From Loxodes magnus (Eukaryota; Ciliophora; Karyorelictea; Loxodida; Loxodidae), in the NCBI GenBank assembly GCA_946699065.1, contig CAMPDV010000359.1, positions 248,001 to 312,000 on the forward strand: a DNA stretch of 64,000 bases. The letters are read 5' to 3'. The notes under the pieces were generated by a model. The model saw only the letters and a list, made by a program, of their open reading frames with translations, made no database searches and was not told the DNA's origin. The position numbers and the translations under genes are program-made. Positions 60,701-64,000 of the stretch are shown one piece after another. Every line of letters starts with the position of its first letter. Within the stretch, counting starts at the first letter, position 1.

Positions 60701-62523
60701 CGTACTGATATTTTTGGCCATTCTCCTCTATTTTATTCTATTTTTTACTAACATTAAAGCACAACTGATTTACTCTTGGATTACATATCTTAACTTGATT
60801 ATAATGAATTTTTAGTTTAAAGAGCTTCATTATAATCTTTATAACTTGATTTTATTGAAATTATACGTAACTCTTCTACTTTTTTGGATAATTTACTTAG
60901 AAATCTATTTTATTTTGACTAAAATCTTCGCGAACATCTTTATGTTCAGTAAGATTAACGTATTAAATTCGCTGACTTTTCTGTTTAAAGTTTCAAATTA
61001 TTTTAGTAGTTAATTCCTTGTGATAATTTATAATAAACTACTTATTAAAAAGATTTAACTCTCAAAACAACTTCTTTGATAGAACACTAATCTAAAGAGC
61101 ATCTTAAAATATGTACATCTTGGTTCAAACTACCTTCTGTAGTTGGATCAGATTAAAGCATTGAACTATTGAATTCATTCTTAGACTCAAAATATAAAGA
61201 TCTATACAAACATAAAATAATAAGAAGTTATATTAATTTAAAGTGAAATTACTTATGATATGTAATCTTTGGTATTTCTTGTTTGATATGACTTAATCTA
61301 TTTCTTATTGTGATTTTGATGATTAAACCTTCTTGCTTTTATTATCTTGCCTTGGTTTTATTGGTGCTAGTAAATGGTTGCTTGCTTGCTTGGGAATTGC
61401 TTTAAATTAGAATAACAAGATTAGATTATTTTAAGGATGCTTGGAATATAGTTGATATTACTAGAATCATTTTTATAATTCCTAGGATATATTTTAGTGC
61501 TTTTGACATCTAAATAGAAACATTTAACTGAATTTTTCTACTATTGAACTTAATGCGTGGAATTATGGCCTTTAGATCATTTGACGAAACAAGATATTAC
61601 TTAAAGCTGATTTTAGATTCCTTTACAAAATAAGATACTTCCTTACTATAATGGTTTACACCACACTGGCATTTGGCCTTCTATATATTACAGCAAAGGG
61701 TGAAGACGTCTCATTTAAAAGCTTATGAATTTCATCTTTTGATTTGATAGCAGGAGATTCAGGAGTATTTGATAGGGAAGGATTGGATATCATATATACC
61801 ACATTCCTGTTAGCTGTTATTTTAAATGTAGTGATAATGCTTAATATGATAATCTCTATTCTAGGAGATTCCTTTGATGAGTTTTAAATTTAGCAAGTCT
61901 ATTATGACTATAGAGAAAAGACTTAAGTTCTTCTTGAGATAGAACAGATCCTTTCCTTATTAAATCCAGAAAATAAGGAGTAATATCTTCATATTTGTGA
62001 TAATTATTATCATGAAGAAGGTTTTGGATGGGAAGGAAAAGTTGCAGATGTAAGAGAGTGCATCAAAAAGACTTAAGATAAAATAAACGAAAAATTGATT
62101 AAAACACTAAGAAATTAGATACTCTTGAAGGGAAAATACTAAGAATGATACTCTTAAAGCAAATAATGGTATATTAAAATACTCTTGAGAAAACAACCAA
62201 AGAAATAGAGATTCTTAAGACTTAAACAAGCTCTATGGATGAGAAGATGAATTCTATGAAAGGAAAGATGAATTCTATGGATGGAAAGATGAATTCTATT
62301 GAGGAGAAAATCCAAGAAATAGATATTCTTAAGACTTAAACAAGTTCTATTGATGGGAAGATGAATTCTATGGATGGAAAGATTAATTCTATTGAGGAGA
62401 AAATGAAAGAAGTCGAACTTCTTAAACTTCAAACAAGTTCTATCGATAAAAAGAATGGACTCGCTTGAAGAAAAACTGGACTCCCTTATTGGGCTGCTAA
62501 ATGCAAAGTCCTAAATAAAATGA
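57749..62523 (+). CDS. WD40-repeat/TRP-type cation channel fusion, frame interrupted
   Basis: The N-terminus [20 protein letters not shown] opens into 21 WD40 repeats (57803-60420). A linker with [20 protein letters not shown] follows, then a six-helix channel domain from about 61270: [77 protein letters not shown], a pore loop [18 protein letters not shown] and S6 [19 protein letters not shown], the TRP/polycystin hallmark. A repetitive coiled coil ([14 protein letters not shown]) ends NAKS before TGA 62521-62523. Family members are non-selective cation channels gated by cytosolic domains. Six apparent single-base shifts lie near 59330, 59362, 60455, 61625, 62105 and 62447, mostly in A or T runs; the first three sum to zero. 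Either the gene is decaying or these are sequence errors. Confidence 0.8.
57803..60420 (+). repeat. 21 near-identical WD40 repeats, 126-bp period
   Basis: Starts of GHT fall at exact 126-bp steps, except one step of 128 bp between 59315 and 59443. Consensus blocks are [24 protein letters not shown] and TLQEIITL. The Trp of LWNL is TGA in the first 20 units and TGG in the last. Differences concentrate after GHT, before NV, at Ala/Thr before FSPDG, at Thr/Lys in GNT/GNK, and at the residue before DKT. Silent sites are almost identical, so the array was recently amplified or is being homogenised. Twenty-one units fit three seven-bladed propellers. Confidence 0.9.
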
Positions 62524-64000
62524 CTCTAGAATTAAAATAAAATTATTACTTAATGTTTCAAAATAATTTTTTGCATTAAATTCTCTTAATTAACAAACTT
62601 TTTTAAAAGATATAAATCACTTAAAAGATGAATTAAATATAACTATATCAAGCAATTGATAGTTTTCTAAATAAATACTTGATATAAATTACTTTAAGTC
62701 TGTATATATTATTACTCAAAAAGTTTATTAATATATTTTATTTGCTATAGTAAATAATCAAAATCTTGTAAAATCAAAAAAATTAAAAAAGCTTTAAAAT
62801 CTATACAACGATAGTAAGTATTACTATAAAGCATAACTGTGATTTAGCATTAGCTCAATATAAAGAATCTAAATTAATTAACGAAATTGATACTCGCAAC
62901 ATTCTAGTAAAAAACTTATAAGAATGTAATTGTTGATTTGATGGATTAAAATTTTAAGACATGGAAGTTAATGAGAACGTTAAATATGTCTTGAAGCTTA
63001 ATTAATTAATTTAAAAAATTATTAAAAATTTAGTTCATTTGATACAAAAATTAAAATCAGTAACCTTAATAACCCATATGACTCCTCATTCTATAAGAAA
63101 AGTAAAAAGTTTACTTAATTTTAAATTGAAAGGAAGAAAAAAACATTTATCAGTTTTATCCGTTTTGCTTTTAGCTCTAATTATCTTGATTTTATATTTA
63201 TTTCTCATGTGATACTTTTATAAAATTTGGATAAAAATTCTAAAGCATAATTCCCTCAGGACATTTATTACTCCATTTTCTTTTTTACTTTCAATACAGA
63301 GAAAAGTACACTAGCAAGCTTATAATCTTAGAAGATTAAAAGATTAAAAAATAACTTCAAATGTAATAAATTTGCACTTTGATAAGTGGAAAACTTTTGT
63401 TTCAATATTTGATTTTAATTATAGTTATTTATATAACTGAATCCTTATTAAGTTTACTAATTAACTATCAATTATTTGCTTTTTTAAAAATAATTTAGTC
63501 CTTTAATTTAAAAAGCTTACTTAATGGTAAGTTTTATAATTTAGCAAGAATTTAGCAAATATGGCTCGAAGATTCTAAGTGTACAATTAACTGTAATAGA
63601 GTTTTATTGATATTTAAATATCATTAATGTTAAGCTATTATATTAAATTTAATAACTAATATATCATTATTCTTAAAAGAGAACTGCAAGACAATAAAAA
63701 TTTTCCCTTAATATAGAAAATGAATATGCTAGCAATATCATAAAATAGTTTTCGAAAGAAACTTTAAGCATCAATACACTCTTTGATAAATTATCTAAGA
63801 TATATATTAAAATTAAAATTAATGAACAATCAAATCATATAATAATTAGTAAATATAATAGCATTATTATTACGAAAATACATAATAATACTATATACTT
63901 TCAATATGAATAAGACTTAAAGGATTTCAAAATATCAAATTCAAATTATTTCCAAAATATTCCCAACATATTTAATATTATTCCAAATTAAGACAATAAA
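62524..64000. other. AT-rich DNA to the window end, no gene seen
   Basis: AT-rich on both strands. No motif or coherent frame was found. Confidence 0.4.

Noticed and set aside
61550-61640. Mini-intron to explain the frame change in the TRP domain
   Set aside because: No GT..AG segment of suitable length exists there. The only one (19 nt) removes conserved channel residues and gives the wrong frame.
62154-62432. - strand frame of 92 codons with [10 protein letters not shown] repeats
   Set aside because: Antisense of the coiled-coil repeat at the end of the WD40-TRP gene.
49584-62523. CRISPR array or bacterial operon signals
   Set aside because: The regular repeats in this window are protein-coding WD40 units with no unique spacers. 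The code, mini-introns, LINE and SINE elements are eukaryotic.

Overview
The window is very AT-rich eukaryotic DNA, almost certainly ciliate and best matched by a karyorelictean-type nuclear code (Loxodes or a relative; inference). In every convincing gene TAA and TAG sit where Gln is expected, and TGA sits where conserved Trp is expected: the Trp of 20 of 21 WD40 repeats, both framing Trp of a GPS motif, and several Trp of a TMEM63 channel. The same genes also end in TGA. All three stop codons are therefore sense codons and TGA doubles as the terminator, which explains why a standard-code scan finds only short fragments. Because nearly every frame is open, I accepted genes on protein-family motifs, repeat periodicity or residue composition, not on frame length. 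Three places are best explained by introns of only 17, 17 and 20 nt.

Layout. 0.6-8.5 kb: a SINE-like element, two decayed LINE reverse-transcriptase fragments (- strand), a truncated SINE copy, a LINE 3' end (+) and one unassigned coding-like stretch. 9.4-14.6 kb (-): one continuous 1712-codon gene for an NLR-like protein with HEAT-like repeats, a NACHT-type NTPase, pentapeptide repeats and 14 WD40 repeats. 16.0-16.5 kb (+): a small unknown gene. 17-29 kb: AT-rich, gene-poor DNA with retroposon debris and three pieces carrying the LINE 3' tail. 29.4-35.1 kb: a divergent pair, a TMEM63/OSCA channel (-) and an unknown multi-pass membrane protein (+). 37.8-41.0 kb (+): a polycystin-1-like protein with REJ-type ectodomain and GPS motif, followed by a tRNA-Asn(GTT) on the - strand. 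41.4-46.7 kb: AT-rich DNA with a LINE remnant. 46.7-51.5 kb: a MORN/RING-IBR protein (+), two small genes, and two - strand ORFs (zinc-knuckle and coiled-coil). 53.0-55.9 kb (-): a near-complete LINE ORF with its 3' tail. 56.4-56.8 kb (-): a second long SINE copy. 57.7-62.5 kb (+): a WD40-TRP channel fusion with 21 near-identical WD40 repeats and several apparent frameshifts.

Themes. Three host genes encode, or look like, mechanosensory or Ca2+-permeable membrane proteins (TMEM63, polycystin-1-like, WD40-TRP). Two carry WD40 arrays with the same 126-bp period: one diverged (NLR-like), the other strikingly homogenised with variation limited to a few positions, as in fungal HET-type WD40 receptors. 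The mobile-element story is one 3' tail hairpin of about 31 nt shared by a LINE, a SINE family and unrelated sequences, with compensatory changes in its outer stem.
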